This document shows positions 1 to 10,516 of a stretch of 64,000 bases of DNA, in pieces; the stretch's first letter is position 1, and each line of letters opens with the position of its first letter. The DNA lies in assembly GCA_905220665.1 (NCBI GenBank), contig CAJNAR010000011.1:310001-374000 (forward strand), in the 5' to 3' direction. The stretch is from Albugo candida (Eukaryota; Oomycota; Peronosporomycetes; Albuginales; Albuginaceae). The position numbers and the translations under genes were made by a program. The notes under the pieces were generated by a model. That model worked only from the letters and a program-made list of their open reading frames with translations. It had not been told where the DNA came from and did not search any database.

Positions 1-5
1 CGATG

Positions 6-2783
6 CTAAGGCTTGAAACCCATTTCCCGTCGATATAAAGACTTCTCTCGAGCATTTGGACGATCCGGCATCCAATTTCCGCTGCTATTTCGTTTTGTGA
101 ATTGTTTCTTCTTACGTGCATCCGCATCATCGAATATCTTTTCCAAATCGCACGTATCGACAAAATCGGGAAATATGTGTGGGGAGGGATCTATCGCATT
201 GGATTGGAATTGATTGTGCATGATACGCTCCAGATTTTCTTTACGGGCCCACGATGGAATGGACTGCTTTTTCTTATCCGATTGAGATGATTCAACGATC
301 ACGGAGTTTTGGCTGAGACGAATTACCGACTGTTTTGGCTGCGTGTCACCAGCAGGCAACGCGGTCGAAGAGGCCAATAAGCCATTTTTACTCCATTCCG
401 TACGCGCTTGCATTTTCTCATGTCGACGTTTGGCTTGTTTTAATGCATCGACTACACGCTTTGGATTAGGTTTTCGACTCGTACGATCTCTGATGAGCTG
501 CAGCTTGCGTTCTTTTCGCGCGTCTTCGATAGCTCGTTCTTGTTCGTGTTTTCTTCGAAGTGCCTGCAATCGTTTGGCTTTTTCCAATTTACGTTGATGC
601 TCGAGCTCTCGGACTTTTTCGGCTTTTTTCAGCGCACTCACAGGCGGAATCGATCGCTGCATTGAGTTTTGCTTCAGGGTCTTTGGTCTTTCATCGGTTT
701 TGCTTTCAAGTAAGGAAACGAACGAATGCAAACTGCTCACCAAATTCGATGGTTTTTGGATCTGCGATTTCGTTGAGACAGACTGAAGAGCTGTGTTTGA
801 AGGCACACAATCGATACGGATGGCTTCTCGAGACGGATTTCGATCCGATGGAGCGATATCCCTCGGAAGCGTCTCTGTAGCTCGAATTGGCGATCGGATT
901 TTGATCGATTCCTTTTCGTCCAAAGTTGATGTCATCTCTTTCTGATTCGTATCGGCTTTTGCTTCTGATACAGAGCCTTCAACACTCTTTTCAGGCAATT
1001 GTTTTGTAGGAATGATTTGTTTATTGGCTTTAGCTCGCTCGTATCTTTGTTGTGCCGATTTTTTCGCTGCCATTCGAATTCGCAAAACTTCTCTTTCGAT
1101 GTTAAATCTTCGTTCCAAAATCTGACGATCTCCGCTTTCTTTGCGTATTTGAGTGATTTTCATTTGCTCGGACACGACTTTACGACTGGCAGAAGCTTTT
1201 GAATGATTTATGCTGGCTTTGGGTTCGCTTACTGCGTCCTCTTTGACCACTTTACTTTGCGTCTCTTTCTGGAAAGGAGTTTCTGTTCGATCGGAAAAGA
1301 GTTCCGCAGAGTCGACTTCAGGATCGCATACGACTTTATCGTGCTCATCGGAACATTCTTTCGGAGCATTCAGTTGTGGAGCGTGCTCCGATCCATTGCT
1401 GACGATTGTCTTGGTCGAGTCGACATCAATCTTTTGAGGAATGAGTTTCTCTACTGAATCGGTATCGATGGCGTTGATGTCATTTCTAATGCAAAGAGTA
1501 GCGGTATCCTCGTCGTCTGACGTCAAATCACCGCTTATCCTGATGAATTCTCTCGACTCTCTTTCCATCGACTTTGTCATCGAAGAATCCTCGATTGTCG
1601 TTTGGGAAGTAGTTGTTGATCTTCGTATTTGCTCGACTTCTATACCTTCTGGTTCTTTTTCGGTCTCCTCTTCGATGGTTTCCGACTGCTTTTGTGGCTC
1701 ACTATCGATCAGTTCCAATTCTGTTCCCGGATCACTTTCTCGCACAAGATCATTTATAGCACATGTCGGCGATGCGTCAAGTAGATAACTATGCTTCTTT
1801 TGCTCCCCAGCAAACAGGTCACTTGTAAGGTCTTCTTGTTCAATGACTATGTCAGTGTCTGCTTCTGTGATTGACATCAACTCTGTTTGTGTTTCTTGCG
1901 CTTCCCTGACTTTTTCATTTTCGACGGCTATAATCTTCTCATCTGTTTCGCTCTTACTATTTGTTGGTGACATCATATCGTGCTGGAGCTCGCTTTCCAC
2001 CACAATTTGATTTTGCACTGTCGGCTTGGCACTTTGGTCGTCAGGATTCTCTATCTGTCGGTCTGAAACTCCTTCCACATCATTTTCAGCCTCAACGACT
2101 TTCGTGACGGAATCCTTTGAGTCTATTGCATCCTGCGTAGTTGTTTGCCTTTCCGAGTCCTCTGCTTCCAATGTAAGAGCTTCTTCGAGCCTATTCAGCA
2201 AAACAGCTTTAAGGCCTGTCATTGAGAAACCTTTTTTCTTCAATTCTCTTCGGAGATCGACGACTTTCCACTCTGACGGGTTGAGCTTTATTCGTATCTT
2301 CTCGCGGCATGGCTGAGCTTCTACGGCTTGGTCGGGAGCATTGACATTAGCTGTAGACTCGGCAGCAGAACTTCGAAGCGGAAATGTGGTTGTTTCTGTA
2401 ATTGCGGTAAAAAAGCTGTCTTGGTTCGTAGATTCGTGAGGAATAATCGTATTTTCTGAATTTTTGGTCTCGATAGCATCTAATTCTGTAATTTCATCAT
2501 GCAAGACGTCTATTTGTGCATTTGCTTCCTCAGATACAACGTCCTCCATTTTCGGTATTTTTCGCTTTCTTGAGGAGAGACGAGGTCGTTCGAATGTATT
2601 CGCTTTTGCATCGAGGGTTTGAGAGTATAGTTCCTTGCAAGGAACGCCGAGACGCTCCCTTAAATTGTGTAGTTGGCCGTGCAGCCACTCCAAATTTGAA
2701 CTGTGCTGCTGTTTAAGAGATTTTGTGTGCTCGTGGTATAATGCATCCATGTGTCGCTGTACTTTAATGACTGCATCGCTCAT
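6..2783 (-). CDS. INCENP: Inner centromere protein (INCENP) with SAP domain
   Basis: Single-exon protein of about 925 aa. The last ~80 residues match the INCENP IN-box that binds and activates Aurora B kinase: WARKENLERI, then DTCDLEKIFDD, then KRNSSGNW, the last matching the family's TSS phosphorylation motif. INCENP is the scaffold of the chromosomal passenger complex at centromeres and the spindle midzone. Around residues 169-205 there is a SAP-type helix-hairpin (DLRRELKKKGFSMTGLKAVL), a DNA/chromatin-binding motif. The middle is long, acidic and low in complexity. It is followed by a highly charged Lys/Arg/Glu helix around residues 715-795, like the single alpha-helix of animal INCENP. 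The open frame reaches 2804 only through a TTG, so the ATG at 2783 is chosen. The N-terminal survivin/borealin-binding box is not obvious to me. The IN-box makes the assignment fairly secure. Confidence 0.85.
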   Translation of the reverse strand: MSDAVIKVQRHMDALYHEHTKSLKQQHSSNLEWLHGQLHNLRERLGVPCKELYSQTLDAKANTFERPRLSSRKRKIPKMEDVVSEEANAQIDVLHDEITELDAIETKNSENTIIPHESTNQDSFFTAITETTTFPLRSSAAESTANVNAPDQAVEAQPCREKIRIKLNPSEWKVVDLRRELKKKGFSMTGLKAVLLNRLEEALTLEAEDSERQTTTQDAIDSKDSVTKVVEAENDVEGVSDRQIENPDDQSAKPTVQNQIVVESELQHDMMSPTNSKSETDEKIIAVENEKVREAQETQTELMSITEADTDIVIEQEDLTSDLFAGEQKKHSYLLDASPTCAINDLVRESDPGTELELIDSEPQKQSETIEEETEKEPEGIEVEQIRRSTTTSQTTIEDSSMTKSMERESREFIRISGDLTSDDEDTATLCIRNDINAIDTDSVEKLIPQKIDVDSTKTIVSNGSEHAPQLNAPKECSDEHDKVVCDPEVDSAELFSDRTETPFQKETQSKVVKEDAVSEPKASINHSKASASRKVVSEQMKITQIRKESGDRQILERRFNIEREVLRIRMAAKKSAQQRYERAKANKQIIPTKQLPEKSVEGSVSEAKADTNQKEMTSTLDEKESIKIRSPIRATETLPRDIAPSDRNPSREAIRIDCVPSNTALQSVSTKSQIQKPSNLVSSLHSFVSLLESKTDERPKTLKQNSMQRSIPPVSALKKAEKVRELEHQRKLEKAKRLQALRRKHEQERAIEDARKERKLQLIRDRTSRKPNPKRVVDALKQAKRRHEKMQARTEWSKNGLLASSTALPAGDTQPKQSVIRLSQNSVIVESSQSDKKKQSIPSWARKENLERIMHNQFQSNAIDPSPHIFPDFVDTCDLEKIFDDADARKKKQFTKRNSSGNWMPDRPNAREKSLYRREMGFKP

Positions 2784-3597
2784 AATGAAGCCAAATTCGC
2801 TCAATGTTCGATTTTCTACCGCCGATGGACCCGATGTTTTTTTGACTTAAACATTCAAATAGCGGCTTTGTGGATTACCGAACCTTAACTTAGGCGTTAG
2901 GAGGTAGTGATATTAGTGTAGTACATCAATGTAGATGACCCAGACCCCAATTCGGATTCTTGCCTCATATAATTTGCTTCACGTTGACTAGGAATGATTC
3001 AAGTTATTTTGTCAAGTGGCTGCCAGACCTATTTAACATCCCATCCGTAAGGAAAAGCTATCGATATCGAGTGGTTGCAGCCGTATTATTCCATTTCCAA
3101 ATCAACCGCTATTACCAGTTTACATAACCGATGTTCGTATCAGAGACACAACAACGTGCGAGTGCAAGGTGCTTATGTATCAGTTTGTAGTCAGACTTAC
3201 AAATGACCGGTATTCAGGAGTACAACAAGGAGCGAGTGATGAAGATGCGCTGTGTGGCAGGCGTTGCAGCTTCATTCTCATACTCACTATGTTTCCTACT
3301 ATTTGGACTCACTTAGTATCTACTCTTTCTTTATTTGAGAGCACAGTGCATGTAGTACCGGTACCTATCGTTCGACTGACTCAAACAATTGTTGTATGCG
3401 ACTTATTCTATACTCGATGACATCAAGTGGATATTAATCAGAGCCACAGCTGCTCGATAGAATTGACACCGTTACTTTCGGTTAGGCTCATAACAACGCA
3501 GCACTGACAAAGTCTCAATTGTTATGTGACCACATAGAGATATGAAAGTGCGGTATCGAATACAAGTGAATTACATTGCCATTTGTTAGTTAAGCTC
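2784..3597. other. Intergenic, no gene recognised
   Basis: This 814-bp stretch holds the 5' side of the INCENP gene and the 3' flank of the SDHAF4 gene. Short open frames are present on both strands, but none has recognisable protein character. I saw no tRNA-like arms or repeats. Confidence 0.5.
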
Positions 3598-3918
3598 TCA
3601 GAAATCGGTGCACCGTCCATTCCGTTCCCAGTCACCGTACCGAGTGGGCTCTTTGAGTTTCCCACCTTTTGTTGGTCCTCCATATTCAGGCCCACTTGGA
3701 CCTGAGTCCAGAACGTCTTCCTCATCATCTTCAGACTCGTAGTCCAGGTCGAGCTCCTGCAATGTGTTAGAGTCAACTTTAGGTTTCGTAATGTCACTCC
3801 AATAACGTTTTTGATATTGTAACAGACTCGAATTCTTGCTGTACTTTTTTACTGCGCTCTCGATAACAAATTTGTCTCGCATCACCTTTATAAAGCGGTT
3901 AGAAGCCATTAACGCCAT
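3598..3918 (-). CDS. SDHAF4: Succinate dehydrogenase assembly factor 4, mitochondrial
   Basis: Small protein of 106 aa. It ends with the family-diagnostic segment GGPTKGG...EPTRYGDWERNGRCTDF; the family consensus is close to EPTRYGDWERKGRCSDF. SDHAF4 (yeast Sdh8) binds flavinylated SDHA in the mitochondrial matrix and protects it until it joins complex II. The first ~45 residues are basic and amphipathic with no acidic cluster, as expected of a mitochondrial presequence. They are followed by an acidic linker (YESEDDEEDVLD). The start is a true ATG, and the length fits the family (about 100-130 aa). It is transcribed in the same direction as its neighbours, with wide spacing. Confidence 0.9.
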   Translation of the reverse strand: MALMASNRFIKVMRDKFVIESAVKKYSKNSSLLQYQKRYWSDITKPKVDSNTLQELDLDYESEDDEEDVLDSGPSGPEYGGPTKGGKLKEPTRYGDWERNGRCTDF

Positions 3919-4410
3919 ACTCGTCTTTGTGTGCTGTTAAAAAGGCTGAAGGAAGAATCAACTTTGAAGAAACGGACTTAACAAAAAAACAAAGATAGGA
4001 ACGGTATGCAAACCCGAAACCACTATTTTCGCCTGACTGATGGTCAGATTGATACTTGCAGTGAGTATTACCGTTGGTCTTCCAACGTGAACCCGATCTC
4101 TTACAGATTCAAGGCCTGCCAGCAAAGTCTAGAAATGTAATATATATAGACTCAGAGCACGGTGGTAAATTTCTCTAGTGACTTCCGGTAATCGCAACAG
4201 CTCGCCACGGTTATGTTTCACCTAACAAAATTTCCGAGCAAATCAAATTTCATCAAAACTTTGGCGAGACTATGTCGGTCAGATAATCTTGCAACTGTGG
4301 AACAAGCGACTCAAGACTAGATACCGAGTCTTTAAGGCCAATGGATTGATTCGGATGTTGGGTCGCTAGCTGCATGGTGCACTGCTGATCTCATGACTGT
4401 ATGATTCATT
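3919..4410. other. Intergenic, no gene recognised
   Basis: This 492-bp stretch lies between SDHAF4 (upstream side) and the 3' end of the ABCG gene. No coding frame, RNA fold or repeat stands out. Confidence 0.5.
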
Positions 4411-6213
4411 TTACAGCCGGCCATTGTGAAAACGTGCCAAAATTAGTGTGTAGATCGTTTCTAAAATAACGACAAACAATACTAAAATACCCATATTTTG
4501 TGTAACATTTGCATCTTCAAATCCAAATCGACCAAGTATCTCTTTCGCTGCGATCGAATGAACATGTCGAAAATGCATATACACAAAAGTCTCAAAAGAA
4601 TACGAATGAAATGCCAAATAATGCGCCCAGATCCAATAGCCAGGAATCACATCCCGGGGCACCATAAATCCTTCACACAGCATAAACATTCCAAAGATTC
4701 CAGCACCAAGCGTAATTCCAATCATAAAATGAGGCACCAGTGCTCCAATGACATGCATCATTGACTCCGCAACCATCAGAGAAAGAAACAGATTTAATAC
4801 AAAAACACCAAATCCATTGATCCCAGCCAAAGAGACCACAATCGCGGAAGAAATAAGCGCGATAAGCGCGAGTCCAGGAATCGATGCAATTAAGTTCGCC
4901 ACTGTATAACTGATCACATTCAATGAACTGTTTGTGCGCTCACGGATAAATACAGAGCGCTCTTGTATAAAGGCTGGCAAGACTGCAACCGACATAAACA
5001 CAAGAAAGGCTTGTATATAGAACAATAATGTCACGACATCATACTCAGTGATACGATCATTGGTGTATAAGAACATAGTGCCACCCATCACAGCGAGACA
5101 AATGTTCATCACTAAACGAATCCAAAGTATTCCAGGATTGCGAAGGTTATTGAGTAAGTTACGATAAAGTAAAACCATAAATTGGGACCATGCGGATGAG
5201 TTCAGTTGTCGAGTATGCAGCGGCTCCCACATCAAACAGTGTACATCCTCGATAGACTTGAGGGTTTGCTGATTGAACTCACTATTTTCAAATTTGTGCA
5301 CCAATTCTTCAACATTCACATTATTCTCTTCATCGTAGTCTCGATTGATTAATGTGAGGATGAATTCAGCTGGATTGGAGTATAAGGGACACTCATGACC
5401 CAAAAGTGTGAAATATTCCCGTGCTTGTATGCCCGAGCCAAAATAAACAACAGCGCCTTCTGTTAAGAACATAACGTCGTCAAACATACTGAATACTCGT
5501 GAGGAAGGTTGATGAATCGTGCATATTGTCGACTTGTTATCTCGCTGACAGAGTTTTTGTATGTATCGTATTGTATGAAATGCCGAATTGGAATCCAAGC
5601 CAGAAGTAGGCTCGTCCATCAATAAAATGCTTGGATTCGACAGTAACTCAATTGCCACACTAAGTCGCCGTTTCTGACCTCCTGAAAGTCCTTTACGATA
5701 AATATCGCCCACAATTGTATCTCTACAACTTTGTAGACCCATTTCTCCCATTACAAAGTCCACTTGTTGGCGGATTGTATTTTTTGTGCACTTCTCCGGC
5801 GATAGAGTTAATTTTGCGGCCATCATCAGTGTCTCCATAACCGTGAAAGAGCCCAAAAGTGCGTCTTCTTGCGCCACATAACTCGCAATCGCTCGAAAAT
5901 CCGAGTTTTTTCGGTCAATCCCATTAAGTTCGATAGTTCCTTGCAAGTCGGCATTTCGGTGTACTCTATCCGCAAGAATATTCAATAGTGTGGTTTTCCC
6001 GGAACCCGAAGGACCCAAAATAGCAACAAGGCGTCCGGGCGTGATGCACCCTGAGACGTCTCGAAGTATCGTTTTCTTCCCATGGGACTTTTTCCTATTG
6101 GGAATTGTGTATGTGAGATGGTTCCATGTGAGCGCGAATCGGGCGTTCGCATTGCACTTTGGCATAATGTTTGAAGTGAGATCAGAGCAGTCTACTGAAT
6201 GGTAATCGGGCAT
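4411..6213 (-). CDS. ABCG (WHITE-type) half-transporter
   Basis: ATP-binding cassette protein of 600 aa in the reverse ABCG order: nucleotide-binding domain first, membrane domain second. Visible motifs are Walker A GPSGSGKTT (about residues 67-75), the signature LSGGQKRR (about 176-183) and Walker B ILLMDEPTSGLDS (about 196-208), followed by the H-loop region CTIHQPSSRVF. The C-terminal half (about 350-600) has roughly six hydrophobic helices of the ABC2-membrane type. ABCG half-transporters dimerise and export lipids, sterols or xenobiotics across the plasma membrane or organelle membranes; the substrate cannot be told from sequence. The open frame extends three codons upstream through a TTG, so the ATG at 6213 is used. 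No introns are apparent. An N-terminal extension of about 25 residues precedes the domain. Confidence 0.93.
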   Translation of the reverse strand: MPDYHSVDCSDLTSNIMPKCNANARFALTWNHLTYTIPNRKKSHGKKTILRDVSGCITPGRLVAILGPSGSGKTTLLNILADRVHRNADLQGTIELNGIDRKNSDFRAIASYVAQEDALLGSFTVMETLMMAAKLTLSPEKCTKNTIRQQVDFVMGEMGLQSCRDTIVGDIYRKGLSGGQKRRLSVAIELLSNPSILLMDEPTSGLDSNSAFHTIRYIQKLCQRDNKSTICTIHQPSSRVFSMFDDVMFLTEGAVVYFGSGIQAREYFTLLGHECPLYSNPAEFILTLINRDYDEENNVNVEELVHKFENSEFNQQTLKSIEDVHCLMWEPLHTRQLNSSAWSQFMVLLYRNLLNNLRNPGILWIRLVMNICLAVMGGTMFLYTNDRITEYDVVTLLFYIQAFLVFMSVAVLPAFIQERSVFIRERTNSSLNVISYTVANLIASIPGLALIALISSAIVVSLAGINGFGVFVLNLFLSLMVAESMMHVIGALVPHFMIGITLGAGIFGMFMLCEGFMVPRDVIPGYWIWAHYLAFHSYSFETFVYMHFRHVHSIAAKEILGRFGFEDANVTQNMGILVLFVVILETIYTLILARFHNGRL

Positions 6214-6426
6214 CGAATACAATCAAAAAGAGAAAATGATTCAGTGGTCGCTCCAGTTGTCCAGACACTCGCCAACTGGGATCAGATAAAGAGCGTCGTT
6301 TAAGAGTGATAATAAGAAGAAAGGCGTGTTAAGGGTGCGAATACATGCGGACAAAAAACATAAGTATTTGAATTCAAAGGTGAATTTCATACATATGGAC
6401 GTAATCTGAGACCAGAACGCAGTCGT

Positions 6427-6657
6427 CTAGACACTTTGATTATAAGGAACCATCTCATGAATTTCTTGTGCTAGCAAAATTCGAATTTTGCGAAGTTCTG
6501 ATTCTTCGTTTGGAGCTTCTATTAAAGCGACATGACCAGTTACTGGATCCACACTATATAAGAGCCCGTGGATGTAGCTCAAATCGTTTAAATGAACGGT
6601 CACTTGTTTGTCAATGAGGGAGAAGGACGCATTGATGTCGATCGAATGTCGCGTCAT
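6427..6657 (-). CDS. Small Sm-fold protein, Gemin6-like
   Basis: Protein of 76 aa that is almost entirely one Sm-like beta-barrel. The core VTVHLNDLSYIHGLLYSVDP followed by VTGHVALIE resembles the Gemin6 Sm-like domain (pattern: charged beta2, G-x-L-x-T/S-V-D-P-V-T, then a hydrophobic strand). Gemin6 is a component of the SMN complex that assembles Sm rings on snRNAs. Here only the Sm-like domain is present, without the C-terminal extension of the animal protein. A divergent LSm protein is the main alternative. It starts with ATG and has no intron. It is followed on its upstream side by a MITE-like element, which separates it from CesA. Confidence 0.6.
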   Translation of the reverse strand: MTRHSIDINASFSLIDKQVTVHLNDLSYIHGLLYSVDPVTGHVALIEAPNEESELRKIRILLAQEIHEMVPYNQSV

Positions 6658-6677
6658 TATGGTGGAACAATAAAATA

Positions 6678-7256
6678 GGGTATTGATATCCCGACAACTT
6701 TTTTTTAAATTACGGCATGACTAATTAAATTATTACTCTCACAACATTTTCTGTATTGCAAAATACATAAATGATTCACATATCTAGCTAATTACATCCA
6801 TACACACCATAACTTGCTGCTCCAACAACTTCAATCGAGAATTAATTGTGATTGGCTAATACACAGAACGTTCCAGCTGTGATTGGGTAATACATATGAC
6901 AATCTCCATTTGACACATAGCAATATCAGACACAGGGAAAAATGCAGGTGCAGCAATTGCGGAAAGATCGGCCATAACAAGCGGTCTAGCAGAATCCCGG
7001 TTACAAGATTAGATTCAGGACAAGCTTTGGTAAAAAATTAGATATTCTTCCTTCACAGTGTGAAATAGCTTTTGCCTCTTTACGGCACATTATAGCTCAA
7101 CAAACTGGCAATGAATCGTCTATTAATAATGAGTGCTTAGCTCAGTCAAAGGTGTCTATATCTACTAGAATTAGCCTTAGACGTGAATGACTTCGATGTG
7201 ATTTAATATCAAAAATAAAAATGTAATTAAGAAAAATTGTCGGGATATCAATACCC
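6678..7256. mobile_element. MITE-like non-autonomous DNA element (579 bp)
   Basis: The element is bounded by a perfect 20-bp terminal inverted repeat, GGGTATTGATATCCCGACAA at 6678-6697 and its exact complement at 7237-7256. Imperfect similarity continues about 15 bp further inward (T-run then AAATTAC / TTAATTAC). Both ends are flanked by ATA, consistent with a 3-bp target duplication. The interior is AT-rich and encodes nothing recognisable. It contains a 17-bp direct repeat differing at one base (6847-6863 and 6878-6894). Termini beginning GGG and a 3-bp duplication recall PIF/Harbinger-type MITEs, but that class usually duplicates TWA, so the superfamily is uncertain. Confidence 0.7.
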
Positions 7257-7354
7257 ATAGAAAATGCGGACAATGTAAAAAACACATTGGGAAGAAATGA
7301 AATGTATTGGTGGAAAAACAAACTGTCAAGAAATCACACTTACTTTTCATCCAA

Positions 7355-10300
7355 TCATGTTGGCTGCGATGAAGGCTTCTCAATGTATACCCAAAGAACG
7401 ATGAAAATGATGCCAAATGCAATCGAAGTGGACCCCATAAAGTTTCCTTGATCCATTAAACTCTGGTAGCTCCATCCAAAGTATTCCTGGATGCTCATTC
7501 GCACGCTTGGGCCGAGTTTGTACGCAAGGAACAGACCCATCATAATGCTTGCAAACAATAGAGAAGCTCCATGCGATGTCTGAGCGCTATTGTATCCTGA
7601 AAGGAATCGTACCATTGCCCATATAACACCTACAACAGACGCAAGGAATACCAAAACGTTTGGAAGTTCGGAAAGTGATCCACGAGATGCTCCACCAGTG
7701 TTAAACCATCGAGGCTCTTTTCCAGTGATTTTCCACCAAATTGCTTCCAATACAGCCATACACATTGTGAACGCATACGCAAACCACACTTCTTGTGAGC
7801 GTACAACATCACTGTTCTCCACTGTTCGATTACTTAATGCTGAGAGAACTCCTTGTACCAACAATTTTGGAACCAGAGCCACCAGTAAACGTAATCCTGC
7901 CATGTAGATTGGCGCAAGACCACTGTAGAGGAAGTAGATGGTGATGTAGTAAAACAGTACGGCAGTCAATGATCCCAATGAGTACAATGTCGCGTTGTAA
8001 TAAAAGACTTTGCGCATGAAATGGTTGGGTTTGTGATGCTCAGGAAGAGCTACTTGTGGACGCTTCCATTGTGGATCGATGTAATCTTTGGTTTTACTCA
8101 TAAGTGCGATTTGAAAGTTTCCTTTAGCCCATCGTTTACGTTGAGCCAATGAACTCGCCACTGAGTCAGGAATCAGACCTTCGGCTAATCTAATTCGCTC
8201 CTGTGCTTCGCCTTCAAAATCTTTTCGAAAGTACAGAGCTTTCCATCCCAAAGCGCAGAGCATCTGACCAGTGTAACAATCTTCCGTCAGACTTCCATAT
8301 TGAATACCGGCAATCGAATCCAACGCATCGCGACGGAATAACGCGTTCGTACCCGCAAATGAAGCGCAATAGTACCCATCTTGTCCAGTTTGTATCGCGT
8401 CGTAGAAGGTCGCATTACGGTGACCCAAAGGATCGCCAATTTGCAACTGAATACAATCACGAAAGTATTGAGGAGTTTGAACGAATGCAACAGCGTTGTC
8501 GCGCACATCATCTGAATAAGAGTGCAGGACCGCGACGCCGGAATCTTCGGAATCCGTTCCCTGATTGCATTTTCGACAGATTCCAGTTTTACCGAGCAAA
8601 ACATTGCAGTCCATACAACGGAGTTCTTTCTTGGCAGGTTTGCTATCACTCATGGTTCCGTTTACTTGACGTCGATGCAAATCACTGGACACGTGCATTG
8701 CAGTCTCAAAACAGACTTTTGAGCAATAACTGATTCTCTCTTCCGGCACACCAGCGATCTTGCATGAAGCACAACACAATTTGGCAACGCTATTACAACC
8801 AATTCCACAACAAGTGTACTTGACTTTGTCCGGACGATCCTCATCGTGGAAAAAGAACGGCAGAACAGCCATGATGAAACTAGAGTGCGGTTGCATATCT
8901 GTGTCCAAAATCAAAAGATATCGTCCACTTGCGCCTTCATTGTATAGACAATTGTTGATATTTCCGGCTTTCGAATAGTGATTCTCCGGTTTCACTCGAC
9001 CAATAAACGTAACATGAGGGAAACCTGAATATCGATAATCATCTCGGAAAGACCCTGCAGCACAATCTGCTCGGTCCACCACACGAGGTCGCGACGCTGA
9101 AGGAAGATTGGCTGAAGAATGCAGCTTTCGCCACGCGTATACTTCCATTTCTTCATTCACATCACAAACTCGATCGTACATAAACTGTGCGACTTCTTGA
9201 CGCAAATCCCCAGCACTTTCCAGTACGCCTTTGTTGAGCTCTATCTTTGGAAGCGGGTTGCCTTTGGTCCACTTCGCTTTACAGTATCCATCGTCCAAAA
9301 TGTAAATGTGGAGCAAATGTGGCGGATAACGAAGATTCATGCACGCATTGAGTGTGTCCACACACTCATCAGCAGGCTCAGAATAATGACAAATCAGGAC
9401 ATCGACCTTGGGCCATAATTCATCTGGGACTGGAGGATTGAATTCGTCGAAATAGTGTGCACCACGTCGAACTGGACGCCACATTCCTAGATAGTACAAA
9501 ATTCCTAAACTGAAACTAATAAGTTCAGCAAGAATCATGGCGAAATAAGAGACCCATTGCGCGATTGGAGGATCGTGGAAACAGGAAACCATATCGACAC
9601 CAGCAATTTCCATGTACCATTGTGGTGGTGACCACCATCCACTCATCGGCTCTGAGCGACAACGAAGGACATCAAGAGAGGTACTGATAATTGTATCGCA
9701 ATCCACTGATGGACGACCACTATCGCAAGGTTGCAATCCGACAACAAACCAAAATAATAGACCCAAAATTTCAATCACACCCGTCAAAATGTACAAAAAG
9801 TAGAAAATGCGGTACGTTTTAATACCCTTCATGTAGTATTTTCGGACATTTGGTAGATCTCTCTGGATGATGTTGCCTGCACCATTGGCCACAATGGCTC
9901 GTTCAAGATCTCCAAACCACATCCGGTACTCATCATCGGTTTCTGGACACAACACCCAGACACGACGTTTAGTGTGAATCTCAAATCCTTTATGCGGCAA
10001 GTCAAGACGAGCACATGGACGCAGTTGTAGTGCATCCTTTAGCTGAATAGCACCGACAACCAAATCAGCATTTCGAGTCGTAAAGTACTGACGACATTCT
10101 AAATGACTATTAAAGTAATAGATTTTTCCTTTTTCAAGCGCTACAAATTTTCAATGTAAATAAAGTTTCAGGGTATGGGTTATAATAGTACGCACCAAAG
10201 TACCGTCGTTTCCAGCTTTTGTGGATAGGACCTTTTATTAAACGTTGTCCTTGCTTGCACATATACCCATGAGTGGATATTATGTTGTCATTGTCGTGCC

Positions 10301-10463
10301 CAAAATCGCAGCGACCCGCCTCGGTCACGTCCATCGGACGTTCCATTGGCTCGTACGGTTCTGCTGCCTGCGCCATAGGTACCTCAGCCGTACTTTGTTC
10401 TTCCAACGTCGGGATATGTACTCTACTGGCTGGAGTATGATGCAATGAGTATTCCTCCGCCAT
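7355..10463 (-). CDS. CesA: Cellulose synthase with N-terminal PH domain
   Basis: Two exons, 10196-10463 and 7355-10140, encode about 1017 aa. The 55-nt intron (10141-10195, GTGCGT...TGTAG) is placed by frame and splits the PH domain (THGYMCKQGQR...SWKRRYF, ending near residue 170). Two membrane segments follow, then a family-2 glycosyltransferase core: ILDDGY (D372-373), LDTDMQPH (D502, D504), TEDCYTGQML (about 708) and QRKRW (about 756-760). Several C-terminal transmembrane helices complete it. This is the D,D,D,QxxRW signature of processive cellulose synthases that polymerise UDP-glucose at the plasma membrane. PH-CesA fusions are known from oomycetes. A cysteine-rich insert lies between DTD and TED (residues ~533-614). 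The stop is TGA at 7355-7357. Confidence 0.95.
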
Positions 10464-10516
10464 AATTGATACAGTGAATGATCTTTCTGCTGCCTATTGA
10501 CGTGAAATGGTGCCGT

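Noticed and set aside
1441..1788. 115-codon plus-strand frame inside INCENP
   Set aside because: Ser-rich antisense shadow of the acidic, low-complexity part of INCENP.
3522..3797. 91-codon minus-strand frame overlapping SDHAF4
   Set aside because: Out of frame with SDHAF4 over most of its length, and the SDHAF4 frame carries the conserved C-terminal motif.
8203..8733. 176-codon plus-strand frame inside CesA
   Set aside because: Antisense shadow of the strongly conserved CesA catalytic region; no recognisable motif.
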